From: Bin5 sp965200615
GTDB lineage: Bacteria; Chloroflexota; Anaerolineae; Caldilineales; Caldilineaceae
Length of the DNA stretch: 64,000 nt
NCBI GenBank assembly: GCA_965200615.1
Contig: OZ241377.1
Span: forward strand, 4,712,001 to 4,776,000
Direction of reading: 5' to 3'
In this document: piece after piece, positions 1-9,423 of the stretch
Numbering within the stretch: the first letter of the stretch is position 1
How the letters are laid out: each line of letters begins with the position of its first letter
Translations under genes and position numbers: made by a program
The notes under the pieces: generated by a model
What the model was told of the DNA's origin: nothing
Databases searched by the model: none
What the model saw: the letters and a program-made list of their open reading frames with translations, nothing else

Positions 1-406
1 CGCGGTCTTCCTGGCTTTGGTAGCGCTCACCTTCGGCGGGCAGGTCGTCGTTGATCAGGTAGGGCAAGACGGCCCTGTACTTGGCGAAAAAGGGCTCCAT
101 GTCCACGACCAGGTCCTTGATCAGCGGCATCGAGCGCAGCGGTTCGACCTGGCAGACGTCGCCGACATCCTGCATAAGCACTTTACAGGCCAGTGCGTTG
201 CGTCCGTTGATCACCATGGCATCGCTGCCGCAGATGCCATGGGCGCAGGAGCGTCGCAGGGTGAGGGTCCCGTCCTGGTACCACTTCACCTGGTGCAGAG
301 CGTCCAGCACGCGGTCGCTCTCTTCCACGTCCACCCAATACTCTCCCCACCAGGGCTTGGAATCAGCCTCCGGATTGAATCTGCGAATTCGCATATTGAT
401 GCGCAT
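1..406 (-). CDS. sdhB: Succinate dehydrogenase iron-sulfur subunit (N-terminal part)
   Basis: This is the electron-transfer subunit of complex II, carrying electrons from the SdhA flavin towards quinone. The frame starts at an ATG one base after the sdhA stop and runs off the left edge, so about 135 residues are visible. The visible part holds the [2Fe-2S] ferredoxin region, with an RRSCAHGICGSDAM cysteine cluster and a GRNALACK segment, followed by PLRSMPLIKDLVVDM. It is the last gene of a C-D-A-B operon. The C-terminal [4Fe-4S]/[3Fe-4S] part lies outside the window. Confidence 0.93.
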   Translation of the reverse strand, partial: MRINMRIRRFNPEADSKPWWGEYWVDVEESDRVLDALHQVKWYQDGTLTLRRSCAHGICGSDAMVINGRNALACKVLMQDVGDVCQVEPLRSMPLIKDLVVDMEPFFAKYRAVLPYLINDDLPAEGERYQSQEDR

Positions 407-407
407 G

Positions 408-2141
408 TTAGTAGGTTCGCTCCATGGGATGATGAATCGTTATATTCACCGGCGCGTAGTCCAAGCTGATCTTCCCATCGATTTTTGACGCGTAGGTGTG
501 CGTAAGCCAGTTCTCATCGTCGCGGGCCTTGTGATCTTCGCGGCTGTGGGCCCCGCGGCTTTCCGTGCGGGCGAGGGCGCTGGCCGCGGTCACTTCGGCA
601 AGGTCGAGCAGATTTTGCAGTTCGATGGCTTCGAGTATATCGGTATTGAAGCGCTTGCCCTTGTCCATGACGGTGATGTCCTGGGCAGATTCCTGCAGAT
701 CCCGGATGCGATTGAAGGCCGACTGTATGCCCTCTTCGGTGCGGAAAACGCCAACCTTGTCCATCATCAGCGCCTGCATCTCTGTGCGCAGATCAGCGAC
801 ATTGTGCTGGCCGTCGCTGCCCAACATGTTCTGCAGCATCGCCTGTGTCGGCTCCCAGGTTTCCGCCGGCAGCTGCGCCCAATCGTTTTGCTGACAGTAG
901 GCGGCGGCGGCTTTGCCGGCCCGTTTGCCAAAGACAACGAGATCGACGAGGCTGTTGGTGCCGAGGCGGTTGGCCCCGTGTACACTGACGCAGGCTACCT
1001 CGCCGGCGGCGTAGAATCCGGGCACAACGTCGCCTTGAGCATTTATCTGGACCTCGCCGTCAACATTGGTAGGAATCCCGCCCATAGCGTAATGGGCGGT
1101 AGGCTGCACCGGCATCGGCTCCACCGCGGGGTCGATACCGAGATAGGTCTTGCAGAATTCGGCGCTGTCGGCCAGTTTCGTCTCCACGACCTGACGGCCG
1201 AGGTGGGTGGCATCGAGATGGACGTAGCGCCCGCCGTCAATGCCCTTGCTGTCGCGGACCTCTAAGTAGATGGCGCGGCTGACCACGTCGCGGCTGGCCA
1301 GATCCTTAAGGTTGGGCGCGTAGCGCTCCATAAACCGTTCGCCTTCACGGTTACGCAGAATGCCGCCCTCACCGCGCACGCCTTCGGTGATGAGAATGCC
1401 CATCTTGTAGATGCCGGTGGGGTGGAACTGAAAGAACTCCATATCCTCCAGAGGAATGCCTTTGTGCAGCGCGATGGCGGGACCGTCGCCGGTGAGGCTG
1501 TGGGCGTTGCTGGTTATCTCCCACATGCGGCCAAAACCGCCGGTGGCGAAGATCAAGGCCTTGCCGTGGAAGACGTGAAGGTCGCCGCTGTCGATTTCGT
1601 AGGCGACGACACCGGTGGCCTGCCCGTCGGCCGAGAGCAGCAGGTCCAACACGTGGAACTCGTCAAAGAAGCGCACGTTGCGGGCGATGCACTGCTGATA
1701 GAGCGTCTGCAGGATCATGTGGCCGGTGCGGTCGGCGGCGTGGCAGGCGCGGCGTACGGGTTTCTCGCCGAAGTTGCTGGTATGGCCGCCGAACGGCCTC
1801 TGGGCAATCTTGCCTTCAGGTGTGCGGTCGAAGGGCAGACCCATATGTTCCAGTTCGTAGATAACGTCTACCGCCTCCTGGCACATGAGATCGACCGCGT
1901 CCTGGTCGGCCAGATAGTCGCTGCCCTTAATTGTGTCGAAGGTGTGCCATTCGGCGCGGTCTTCTTCGAGATTGCCGAGCGCTGCGCCGATTCCCCCCTG
2001 TGCAGTGCCGGTATGGCTGCGAGTGGGATAAAGTTTGGTCAGGACGGCTGTGTCGCTGCCCTGGCTGGCGTAGAGGGCCGCCATCAGACCGGCGCCGCCG
2101 GCGCCGACAACGACCGTCTCAAATTTGTGCGTATGGATCAT
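408..2141 (-). CDS. sdhA: Succinate dehydrogenase flavoprotein subunit
   Basis: The protein has 577 residues, the usual length for SdhA, and oxidises succinate to fumarate with covalently bound FAD. It has an N-terminal GAGGAGL dinucleotide fold and a SHTGTAQGGIGA segment containing the FAD-linking histidine. Further on come the HPTGIY substrate motif, HYAMGGIPTN and the C-terminal GANRLGTNSLVDLVVFG flavin motif. It lies between the membrane anchor gene and sdhB. The long frames on the opposite strand here are shadows. Confidence 0.97.
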   Translation of the reverse strand: MIHTHKFETVVVGAGGAGLMAALYASQGSDTAVLTKLYPTRSHTGTAQGGIGAALGNLEEDRAEWHTFDTIKGSDYLADQDAVDLMCQEAVDVIYELEHMGLPFDRTPEGKIAQRPFGGHTSNFGEKPVRRACHAADRTGHMILQTLYQQCIARNVRFFDEFHVLDLLLSADGQATGVVAYEIDSGDLHVFHGKALIFATGGFGRMWEITSNAHSLTGDGPAIALHKGIPLEDMEFFQFHPTGIYKMGILITEGVRGEGGILRNREGERFMERYAPNLKDLASRDVVSRAIYLEVRDSKGIDGGRYVHLDATHLGRQVVETKLADSAEFCKTYLGIDPAVEPMPVQPTAHYAMGGIPTNVDGEVQINAQGDVVPGFYAAGEVACVSVHGANRLGTNSLVDLVVFGKRAGKAAAAYCQQNDWAQLPAETWEPTQAMLQNMLGSDGQHNVADLRTEMQALMMDKVGVFRTEEGIQSAFNRIRDLQESAQDITVMDKGKRFNTDILEAIELQNLLDLAEVTAASALARTESRGAHSREDHKARDDENWLTHTYASKIDGKISLDYAPVNITIHHPMERTY

Positions 2142-2216
2142 CTTGTCCTCATGTTGCGAAGCGACGAAACATTGGGCGTCAAATGCGCATATCGCGATGC
2201 GCCAGGGCGTTTGCCA

Positions 2217-2648
2217 TCAGCCCATCAGGCGCTGGAACAGATTCCCCAATCCGCCGACGCCCAGGACAATCGCAATCGTTCCGAGCAGGATCAACAACAG
2301 GCCGAGGCCGTATACGGCCGCCGTGAGCAGGAAATTGAGAATCTTATTGTGCACGTAGTCGTTGATCGAGAAGCGGACCCCGTTCATGCCGTGCGCCATG
2401 CCGATGAATAGAAGGGAAGCGTCGAAGAGGCGCCAGAAGACGCCTGCCGGGCCTGACCACCGCGCGTCAATGTTGTCGAACGTGATGTTCTCCACGCCCA
2501 CGACCATGTGCATATAGAGAAGATGAAAGACAACTGTGATAAACATCACCAGCCCGGTAAGACGCATGAACAGCCAGATTCTGCGTTCGTGATTGGGTGC
2601 GCCGTAGTTGATTTTCCCTTGGACCGGTCGGCTTGAAGATGTCGCCAT
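2217..2648 (-). CDS. sdhD: Succinate dehydrogenase membrane anchor subunit
   Basis: The 143-residue protein has three hydrophobic helices, at about residues 28-50, 76-95 and 105-130. The FHLLYMHMVV segment supplies candidate haem b ligands, and a HGMNGVRFSINDY motif resembles quinone-site residues of the SdhD/FrdD class. It lies 10 bases after sdhC and just before sdhA, as expected for a four-subunit enzyme. Anchor subunits diverge quickly, so the C versus D assignment rests mostly on gene order. Confidence 0.85.
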   Translation of the reverse strand: MATSSSRPVQGKINYGAPNHERRIWLFMRLTGLVMFITVVFHLLYMHMVVGVENITFDNIDARWSGPAGVFWRLFDASLLFIGMAHGMNGVRFSINDYVHNKILNFLLTAAVYGLGLLLILLGTIAIVLGVGGLGNLFQRLMG

Positions 2649-2658
2649 TTTTCACTCC

Positions 2659-3045
2659 TCAGAAGATGCCCCGCAGGGTGATGATGGCAGCGGGCACAAG
2701 CACAACTGCGACAAGCGCCAGTTCGATGCGCACGATCGTCCGCTGGTATTTTCCCAATACAGGGAAGAAGTCAATGATAATGATTCTCATGCCGTTGAAC
2801 GCGTGGTAGAGCACTCCGAAAAGAAGAAAGACTTCCAGGACCTTGGCCGGTGGCGATGTGTACAGGACCGCATGGACCCATTCATACGGTCCCTCGCCAA
2901 TTGCGGCGATGAAGATACTGACAATGTGCATGTACAGAAAGAGCACGATACCGAGCCCGCTGGCCCGGTGCAATATCCAGGCCCACTGGCCCTCCGCTCC
3001 TCTGTAAGTTATGCCTCTGTAGATCGATGCTGCGAGGGCGGCCAT
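2659..3045 (-). CDS. sdhC: Succinate dehydrogenase cytochrome b subunit
   Basis: This is a 128-residue, three-helix membrane protein and the first gene of the operon. It has the SdhC pattern HRASGLGIVLFLYMH (quinone-site Ser/Arg region and a haem histidine) and a second LYHAFNGMRIIIIDF histidine motif. A good promoter lies about 90 bases upstream (3136-3164). With SdhD it anchors SdhAB to the membrane and binds haem b and quinone. Confidence 0.9.
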   Translation of the reverse strand: MAALAASIYRGITYRGAEGQWAWILHRASGLGIVLFLYMHIVSIFIAAIGEGPYEWVHAVLYTSPPAKVLEVFLLFGVLYHAFNGMRIIIIDFFPVLGKYQRTIVRIELALVAVVLVPAAIITLRGIF

Positions 3046-3135
3046 TGGCTGCGAACTCCTTTATGAGATATGCGGAAATGAGCAGGGCGGCAGTTTCAGG
3101 GCGCTTTGTTCCAAACAGAACGAATCGTCACATGA

Positions 3136-3164
3136 ATCATAATCATCACCAGTGATCCTGTCAA
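3136..3164 (-). promoter_or_regulatory. Sigma-70-type promoter for sdhCDAB
   Basis: On the minus strand there is TTGACA, a 17-base spacer, then TATGAT. It points at sdhC, whose ATG is at 3045. The -35 box is a perfect consensus match and the -10 has one mismatch. Confidence 0.6.
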
Positions 3165-3261
3165 TATCAGATAGGAGAAAGATAGATTTCGGAAAATCAC
3201 TGCCTGGTCAGCGGTCAGGCTTGGGAAATCTCAGAATTGCAGAGCTGGACGCGTCGGCTTA

Positions 3262-4851
3262 CTATTGCCCATCGCCCCAACGCATGCGAGCCAGGAGCAC
3301 TTCGGGCTCCCAGACTTCGATCTCAACGGTCGGAGTCAGGGTCTCGATGTTGTAAACGATCAGGCGCAACTCATACACGCCCGGCGAAAGGCTGGCCGGG
3401 ATTCCCAGTTCAAACCAGGTGTCGACAGGCTCCAGTTCCTGCCACCGGCTTGTGGCCCTGGACTCGGAATCCGTCAGGACTTCGTCCTGCTGGAATACTT
3501 CATTTCCAGACTCATCATAAATGCGGAGGGAAATTGCGAAATCGACTTGCTGATCGGATCCAGTTCTCCATCGCATGCCCACCCAGAGCGGCTGATCTCG
3601 CCTTAAGCTTATTGTCTCTTGCGTGGGAAGGCGGTCCTCTCCTTGCTCCAGGGCGAACCCGAGCAGGTCGATGCCGCCATCGTAGTTGACGGCTGCCCGG
3701 CGGCGCCGATCTCCTTGAACGGGGTCGCCGCCGCCGGCTATGAGTTGCCTGATGCGGGGCAGAAGGTCGGCTGACGAAGCGACAAGCGCGAACTTTCCAT
3801 CGGCTATACTGGAGCCGCTGATGCCAATCACTGCGCCCGTGTCGGAGACGAGCGCGCCGCCGCTCTGTCCCCCGGCGATTGAAGCGTCGGTCTGGAAATA
3901 GGTAATCCGGCCCGATTCACCTTGGCGCAGGCGTGACAATATGCCCTTTACGATCGTCGGCTGCGGGAAGGATTCGAACTCGGCCGGGTAGCCTATCAAG
4001 TACATGTCGGCGCCGATGGGCGTTGTCTCCCCGTCGATCAGGGGTAGAGGCTCAGTGGTGACGTCGATCGGGCCGAGTACGGCCAAGTCGGCCTCCAAGT
4101 CCCAACCCCTTACAGGCACGCCATCGAACTCAGCCCCGTTGGGGAAGACGACGCGCGCTGTATCGAAAGGATAGACCACGTGGCGGTTGGTGATGACGTA
4201 GCGCCCCTCGAACAGGACGCCGCTTCCACTCGCTTCCTCGGTCTGAACGTAAGCGATGGCCGGCGAAACCTTCTGGAAGATCTGGGCGGAGGTGAGCTTG
4301 GGAGGGATGAAAACGGCGATCGTGGTGTCTTCGGTATTGGCCGTCGTAACCAGAGGAGCATAGATCCACGCCAGCGTCCCATAGTACCAGATCCGCCACC
4401 AGTCGCTGGTCTCATTTCGGCCAATGATGGGGAACTGATCTCCGGGTTTGGCTGAGCCGACAATGGGATAGTAGGTGCCAGGCCCGCCGCGAACATTCAT
4501 GTTCCTCTCGACAAGAACGATGGGTTCCGGAATCGGCGTCTGGGTGGGCTTTGAGGCTACGTCGGAAAGAACCTCTCTGACAGCGGTTTCGCCGGACGGG
4601 GTAGGTGTCCCGGTAGGGTTCGCCACTGAAGTAGCAAGGGAGCCGATGAATTGGGGGCGGCCTTCAAGGAAAAAAGAAAGCGCCAGCAGCAGCAGAAGGA
4701 CACCGATGATCGCTGTCTGGATTCCCCATCTCTTCGCGGCGCTCTTAGGTGGCGGAGAATCGAAGGAAAGTCCGCAGTGACGGCAGAGAGCTTCTGCTTC
4801 CGGGGTAAATTGGCCGCAGCCGGGGCAGCGTCTATAGAGTGTTTCTGCCAT
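3262..4851 (-). CDS. Membrane-anchored trypsin-like serine protease with zinc ribbon and SH3b domain
   Basis: The 529-residue protein starts with a CPGC...CRHC zinc ribbon (about residues 9-26), followed by a transmembrane helix (about 43-63). A bacterial SH3-like domain follows (about 110-165, NVRGGPGTYYPIVG), then a trypsin/HtrA-type domain (about 190-370). The apparent catalytic triad is His in TNRHVV, Asp in EADLAVL and Ser in GGQSGGALV. No PDZ domain is visible; the C-terminal 150 residues look like a beta-rich ligand-binding domain. It probably acts outside the membrane in protein quality control or signalling. It is transcribed on its own, upstream of sdh. Confidence 0.8.
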   Translation of the reverse strand: MAETLYRRCPGCGQFTPEAEALCRHCGLSFDSPPPKSAAKRWGIQTAIIGVLLLLLALSFFLEGRPQFIGSLATSVANPTGTPTPSGETAVREVLSDVASKPTQTPIPEPIVLVERNMNVRGGPGTYYPIVGSAKPGDQFPIIGRNETSDWWRIWYYGTLAWIYAPLVTTANTEDTTIAVFIPPKLTSAQIFQKVSPAIAYVQTEEASGSGVLFEGRYVITNRHVVYPFDTARVVFPNGAEFDGVPVRGWDLEADLAVLGPIDVTTEPLPLIDGETTPIGADMYLIGYPAEFESFPQPTIVKGILSRLRQGESGRITYFQTDASIAGGQSGGALVSDTGAVIGISGSSIADGKFALVASSADLLPRIRQLIAGGGDPVQGDRRRRAAVNYDGGIDLLGFALEQGEDRLPTQETISLRRDQPLWVGMRWRTGSDQQVDFAISLRIYDESGNEVFQQDEVLTDSESRATSRWQELEPVDTWFELGIPASLSPGVYELRLIVYNIETLTPTVEIEVWEPEVLLARMRWGDGQ

Positions 4852-4909
4852 TGGGGAAGTTCAGCCCGATATAGAAAACTCCTCCGTCGCTTGCTGGAGG
4901 CGTAGCCGC

Positions 4910-4941
4910 AAAAAAGGAGGCCCGCGCACTTCGCGCGGGCC
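4910..4941 (-). terminator. Rho-independent terminator of icd
   Basis: A perfect 9-base-pair GC stem (4919-4927 with 4933-4941) with a 5-base loop is followed on the minus strand by a short CCT spacer and six T residues. It lies 37 bases after the icd stop. Confidence 0.88.
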
Positions 4942-4977
4942 ACTGTGCTCCGTGCAACCGGTTGCGTGAAGACAATC

Positions 4978-6243
4978 CTACATGTTTTCGATCAGCGCCT
5001 GGCCGAATTCACTGCACTTCAGCAATGTGGCGCTTTCCATCAGCCGCTCAAAGTCATAAGTGACCCTCTTTTGACCGATGGTTTCTTCCATCGCCTGGAC
5101 AATCAGGTCGGCGGCCTGATGCCAACCCAGATGCCGGAGCATCATCTCGCCGGACAGGATCACCGATGAAGGGTTTACCTTATCCTGGCCGGTGTATTTG
5201 GGAGCGGTGCCGTGCGTGGCCTCGAAGATGGAGCGGCCGGTCTCATAGTTAATATTGGCGCCGGGCGCGATGCCGATGCCGCCCACCTGCGCCGCGAGAG
5301 CGTCGCTGATATAGTCGCCGTTCAGATTGAGCGTCGCCAAGACGTCGTACTCGGCCGGACGCGTGAGTATCTGTTGCAGCATGGCATCAGCAATGACATC
5401 CTTGATGATGATTTCTCCGCCGTCTGCGGCCGGCAACTGGCGCCAGGGACCGCCATCCAGGAGCTCTGCGCCGAAGCTCTGGTCGGCGGTCTGGTAGCCC
5501 CAGTTGCGGAAGGCGCCCTCGGTAAACTTCATGATATTGCCCTTGTGCACGAGGGTCACGCTTTCGCGCCTGTTATCGAGCGCGTATTGGATGGAGGCAC
5601 GTACGAGGCGGTCCGTACCCTCCTGGCTTACCGGTTTGATGCCGAAACCGGCGGTATCGGGGAAGCGTACTTTGGCGTATCTTTCGCCGAAGGCTTCACT
5701 GAAAATCCGCTTGAAGCGCTCGGCTTCGTCGGTGCCTTCCTCGAACTCGATCCCGGCGTAAATGTCCTCGGTGTTCTCGCGAAATATCACCATGTCAACC
5801 AGCTCCGGCTGCCTTACCGGGCTGGGGACGCCGTTGAAGTAGCGAACGGGGCGGACGCAGGCGTAGAGGTCCAGGCGCTGACGCAGGGCGACGTTAATGC
5901 TGCGGATGCCGCCGCCTACCGGGGTTGTCAGAGGGCCTTTGAGCGCGACCATGTAATTATCGATGGCGTCCAATGTTTCCTGCGGCAACCAGACGATCTC
6001 ATTGTAGACGTCGTTGGCTTTGTCGCCGGCGTAGACCTCCATCCAGACGATCTTTTTCTGTCCGCCGTAGGCCTTGGCCACGGCTTCATCCAGAACGGGC
6101 TGGCTGGCCGCCCAGATGTCCGGGCCGGTACCATCGCCTTCGATAAAGCAAACAATGGGATTGTCCGGCACCTGTAGATTTCCATTTTGATCGATGTCGA
6201 TCCTGTTGCCTTCGCTGGGGACGACGATCCGCTCATATGCCAT
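4978..6243 (-). CDS. icd: Isocitrate dehydrogenase (NADP+)
   Basis: The 421-residue enzyme converts isocitrate to 2-oxoglutarate and CO2 in the TCA cycle. It matches the E. coli-type dimeric family in length and motifs: the SINVALRQ substrate loop, FRENTEDIYAGIE, HKGNIMKFTEGAF and GTAPKYTGQDKVNP. The Lys-Tyr pair in APKYTG is the NADP-specifying pair in E. coli Icd, so NADP use is likely. A strong terminator follows. Its location near sdh groups two TCA functions on one strand. Confidence 0.96.
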   Translation of the reverse strand: MAYERIVVPSEGNRIDIDQNGNLQVPDNPIVCFIEGDGTGPDIWAASQPVLDEAVAKAYGGQKKIVWMEVYAGDKANDVYNEIVWLPQETLDAIDNYMVALKGPLTTPVGGGIRSINVALRQRLDLYACVRPVRYFNGVPSPVRQPELVDMVIFRENTEDIYAGIEFEEGTDEAERFKRIFSEAFGERYAKVRFPDTAGFGIKPVSQEGTDRLVRASIQYALDNRRESVTLVHKGNIMKFTEGAFRNWGYQTADQSFGAELLDGGPWRQLPAADGGEIIIKDVIADAMLQQILTRPAEYDVLATLNLNGDYISDALAAQVGGIGIAPGANINYETGRSIFEATHGTAPKYTGQDKVNPSSVILSGEMMLRHLGWHQAADLIVQAMEETIGQKRVTYDFERLMESATLLKCSEFGQALIENM

Positions 6244-6280
6244 CGGTGAAAAGCCTCCAAATGGGGTGGTGAAGAGTGTG

Positions 6281-7099
6281 TTATGCCAAGTCTTGCTCTA
6301 CTTGCTCGAGCCAGTGCGCGTCTGAACGGGAGAAAATCTGGCCGGAGCGCTCCCGGCTCCATGGGCCGACGAGCCAATAGATCAATCGGGCGGCAGATTC
6401 GGCGCTGAGCAGGGCGCCCTGCCGGTGGGCTTCATGGAAACGGCTGAAGTCCAGGCTTGAGTCGTGGGTATCGATGCTGCGGACGTCGGCCTGCATATCC
6501 GTATCCACCATGCCGGGCGCGAGTGCGTTGACGGTTACGCCGGGCACGCCGTCGGCCTGCAGCTCCGCGGCCAGGCAGCGCGTGAGCATGTTGAGGCCGG
6601 CCTTGGCCGCGCAGTAGGCGCTCCATCCGGGCAAGACGTTTTCGGCCGCGCCGCTGGTGACATTTATGATACGGCCGTAGCCCTGGTCGATCATAACTGG
6701 CAGCACATTGCGGGCCATCTGAAATGGTCCAACGAGATTGCAGTGGATATTGTAAGCCCATTCTTCGGGGTCGGCCTCAAAGACCTGATCAACAGGCCAG
6801 ATGATGCCGGCGTTATTTACCAGAATGTCGACCCGGTCGAATTGGCTGAGGGCCGCTTCCACAACTTCTTCAATCTGTTCCGGATTGGTCACATCGCAGG
6901 GGACAGCGATGGCCTGCGCCCCAGCGCGGCGGATCTGCCTGGCGGCTGCCTCGATCTGGTCTTCGCTGCGAGCGGTGAGGACGACGGATGCGCCGGCTGC
7001 GGCCAACAGTTTGCCAGCGGCGGCGCCGATGCCGCGGCCGCCACCGGTGATGATCGCCACTTGCCCCTGAAGCTTTCGGGTCTGTTTACGCTCCGCCAT
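6281..7099 (-). CDS. Short-chain dehydrogenase/reductase
   Basis: This is a classical SDR of 272 residues from the chosen ATG. It has the TGGGRGIG nucleotide-binding loop, NNAG, and the catalytic Ser and Tyr-x-x-x-Lys (SAYCAAK). A C-terminal segment (about 205-260) carries a helix with several acidic residues. The open frame extends 27 codons further upstream, but the Rossmann fold starts only after this ATG, so the shorter start is preferred. It ends 37 bases before icd and may share its transcript. The substrate cannot be told from sequence. Confidence 0.85.
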   Translation of the reverse strand: MAERKQTRKLQGQVAIITGGGRGIGAAAGKLLAAAGASVVLTARSEDQIEAAARQIRRAGAQAIAVPCDVTNPEQIEEVVEAALSQFDRVDILVNNAGIIWPVDQVFEADPEEWAYNIHCNLVGPFQMARNVLPVMIDQGYGRIINVTSGAAENVLPGWSAYCAAKAGLNMLTRCLAAELQADGVPGVTVNALAPGMVDTDMQADVRSIDTHDSSLDFSRFHEAHRQGALLSAESAARLIYWLVGPWSRERSGQIFSRSDAHWLEQVEQDLA

Positions 7100-7348
7100 G
7101 ATTGGTAGAAGGTGTCCGCCTATTGAATGAACCTGAAACCGAGCTCGGTAGAGCAAATAACAGGTCGCATGCCGCACCACTTATCGGTGATCATTTTTCG
7201 TGCAGTCTACCAGATGCACGCCAAAACAACTATTTCAATGGATAGGCGCATACGATAATCAGGCAGCGTATGTCATAATATCGCGTATGGTGTCCTGTCT
7301 GGGCACTTGTCGTGAGTGCCCGAAGAAACTCAGGAGAGTTTTGATAGC

Positions 7349-7753
7349 ATGTATTACTTCATGATACAGGCTCACAGTGGCTGGCAATACCTGGCTTCGC
7401 TTGCACTGGTAGCGGCGGTGGCGGTCTATGTCGTCAACTGGCTGCGCGGGCAGATGTGGAGCGCGTTGTATCGACGTATCGGGTTGTACGCCATAATTGT
7501 AATAGATATCCAACTGCTTTTGGGGTTGATCCTGTGGGGCGTAGGCGCAAGTATGGGAATCGTAGGAGCAAACGCCATACGGACAGTTGAACACCCCTTC
7601 ACGATGCTGCTTGCTATCGTGTTGCTGCACGCTGGCTGGGTATGGACGAAGAGGTCAGATGAAACGGTGCGCATGCGAAACGGCGCCATGACTTTTCTCG
7701 TCGCGGGCCTGCTGGTGCTGTGGGGACTTTTGCGCATCTGGGGGATTGCGTAA
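7349..7753 (+). CDS. Small four-helix membrane protein of unknown function
   Basis: From the ATG at 7349 this encodes 134 residues with four hydrophobic helices. An AGGAGA ribosome site lies 11 bases upstream, whereas the longer open frame from 7316 has no comparable site. The histidine in the first helix (IQAHSGWQYL) and two more in the third (VEHP, LLHAGW) could bind haem. Similar short proteins are sometimes annotated as cytochrome b-like, but that is not established. It is transcribed away from the SDR gene and converges on fabF. Confidence 0.7.
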   Translation: MYYFMIQAHSGWQYLASLALVAAVAVYVVNWLRGQMWSALYRRIGLYAIIVIDIQLLLGLILWGVGASMGIVGANAIRTVEHPFTMLLAIVLLHAGWVWTKRSDETVRMRNGAMTFLVAGLLVLWGLLRIWGIA

Positions 7754-7839
7754 AGGAATAGCGGTTGAGGCGGCCCGTACTCAGGCGCAGGCTGCTCCGT
7801 TCATCCTTTCAATTGGCGCGGCGGCAATAGAACTCGCTC

Positions 7840-9075
7840 TCAGCCTTCGTACTCTCCAAAGGCGGCCACGACGTTTTGTCCGCCGAAGCCGAAGGCGTTG
7901 ACGATGGCGCGGCGGACGGGGAAGTCTAGAGATTCATTGCCGACGACGTCAACGCCCAACTCCGGGTCTTCGGTGTAGTTTATCGTCGGAGGGATGATGT
8001 TTTCCCGGATCGCCATGACCGCGGCCAGTGCTGACTCTGCTCCGGCGGCTCCCAAGGCATGACCGACCATGCTCTTGATGCTTGTTGTCTTGGGCGTCGG
8101 CTGGCCGAAGACCTGGCGGATGGCGAGCGCTTCGACCTCGTCGTTCAGCTCGGTGCCGGTGCCGTGGGCGAGGATCAGGTCGACATCTTCCGGGGCGAGG
8201 CTGGAAAAGCGCAGGGCTTTCTGAATGGCGCGGCTGGCGCCGTCGGCGCTGGGGTCGGGCGCGGTGAGATGGTAGGCGTCTCCGGTCAGCGCGCCGCCGA
8301 GGACTTCGGCATAAATGTCGGCGCCGCGCGCCTGGGCATGCTCCTCGGTTTCCATGATCATCGAAACCGCGCCTTCGCCGCTGACAAATCCGTTGCGATC
8401 GATGGAAAACGGGCGGCAAGCCTGCTGCGGTCTGTCAGTATCTTTGGAGAGAGGCCCCATATTGCCGAAAGCGGCGAAGGTCAACATTGAAATTGCGGAT
8501 TCAGTGCCGCCGGCGATCATCACATCGGCTTCGCCCCGCTGCAGAAAGTGGTACGCCTCCAGGATCGAGTAATGTCCGCTGGCGCAGGCTGCGGCGCTGG
8601 TCATGACCGGGCCGCGCGCGCCGATAACCATTGAGACGACACAGCTGGCCGCATTGGCCATGGCGCTGGGCACAACAAATGGGCCGACAGTCTTCCAGGA
8701 CTTTTCGACAAGCTTTTCGGTCGCGTACTCGATTTCAATAATGCCGCCGCCACCGGTGGCCATCATCACTCCGACTTCGTCTCGATTGGCGTCGGAGATC
8801 TCCAGACAGGAGTCGATCAGCGCCTGCCTTGTGGCGGCAATGGCAAACTGTGTGGCGCGGGCCGTGCGCCGGATGACCTTACGATCCATGTATTGCCGCG
8901 CGTCGAACTCCTTTACCTCACAGGCGATGTTGTAAGGCATGTCCCCGGCATCAAATAGTGTCAATGCGCCGGCGCCGGATTTACCGATCAGCAGGTTTCT
9001 CCAGAATGTGCCTGGGTCGTTGCCAATCGGTGTGATCGCGCCCATGCCTGTGATCACAATCCGTTTCATACTCAC
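7840..9075 (-). CDS. fabF: Beta-ketoacyl-ACP synthase II
   Basis: The 411-residue enzyme elongates fatty acyl-ACP by condensation with malonyl-ACP. The thiolase-fold active site is complete: Cys164 in AAACASGHYS, His in LAHGTGTELND and His in KSMVGHALGAAG. Length and motifs match FabF/KAS II. It stands alone, with no acpP or fabG beside it, so its exact fatty-acid role is inferred. A consensus-like promoter lies about 200 bases upstream. Confidence 0.93.
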   Translation of the reverse strand: MSMKRIVITGMGAITPIGNDPGTFWRNLLIGKSGAGALTLFDAGDMPYNIACEVKEFDARQYMDRKVIRRTARATQFAIAATRQALIDSCLEISDANRDEVGVMMATGGGGIIEIEYATEKLVEKSWKTVGPFVVPSAMANAASCVVSMVIGARGPVMTSAAACASGHYSILEAYHFLQRGEADVMIAGGTESAISMLTFAAFGNMGPLSKDTDRPQQACRPFSIDRNGFVSGEGAVSMIMETEEHAQARGADIYAEVLGGALTGDAYHLTAPDPSADGASRAIQKALRFSSLAPEDVDLILAHGTGTELNDEVEALAIRQVFGQPTPKTTSIKSMVGHALGAAGAESALAAVMAIRENIIPPTINYTEDPELGVDVVGNESLDFPVRRAIVNAFGFGGQNVVAAFGEYEG

Positions 9076-9423
9076 CTTCCTTCTTCATTCAAATCGCGCC
9101 CTGTGGAATAGGGGCGCATCTGACACAGTTGGGCGGAATGAATCCTCCGCGCTTTCCAACTGGTGTTTCCCTTGCTGACTCGAGAAACCAGGACATTCGA
9201 CGTTTAACAACTGCTTATACCGGCAAGCAGCGGGCAGCGTATTTTCGTCGTCCACGGGACAGGCTAGAGGAAATTATAGAGGAGAGCGGTCATGACGTCA
9301 AAATCATAGTGAATTTCTGGATGATAAGCTGTGCCGGGGGTCAACAGTCGGAGAGTTTGTCCTGCAAACAGAGATGGCGGTGCGCGCCGGCATGGTGGAA
9401 GCGCTTCCGTCCGGCCTTCGCTG
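9076..9423. other. Intergenic region between fabF and pyrB
   Basis: This 348-base stretch holds the fabF promoter at 9273-9301. Open frames on the plus strand run into the antisense of pyrB and show no recognisable protein. No RNA or repeat was recognised here. Confidence 0.5.
9273..9301 (-). promoter_or_regulatory. Sigma-70-type promoter for fabF
   Basis: On the minus strand there is TTGACG, a 17-base spacer and a perfect TATAAT. It points at fabF and would leave a leader of roughly 190 bases. Confidence 0.6.

Noticed and set aside
498..2411. Long open frames on the plus strand opposite sdhA
   Set aside because: They mirror the codons of a clear sdhA gene and have no recognisable protein or ribosome site.
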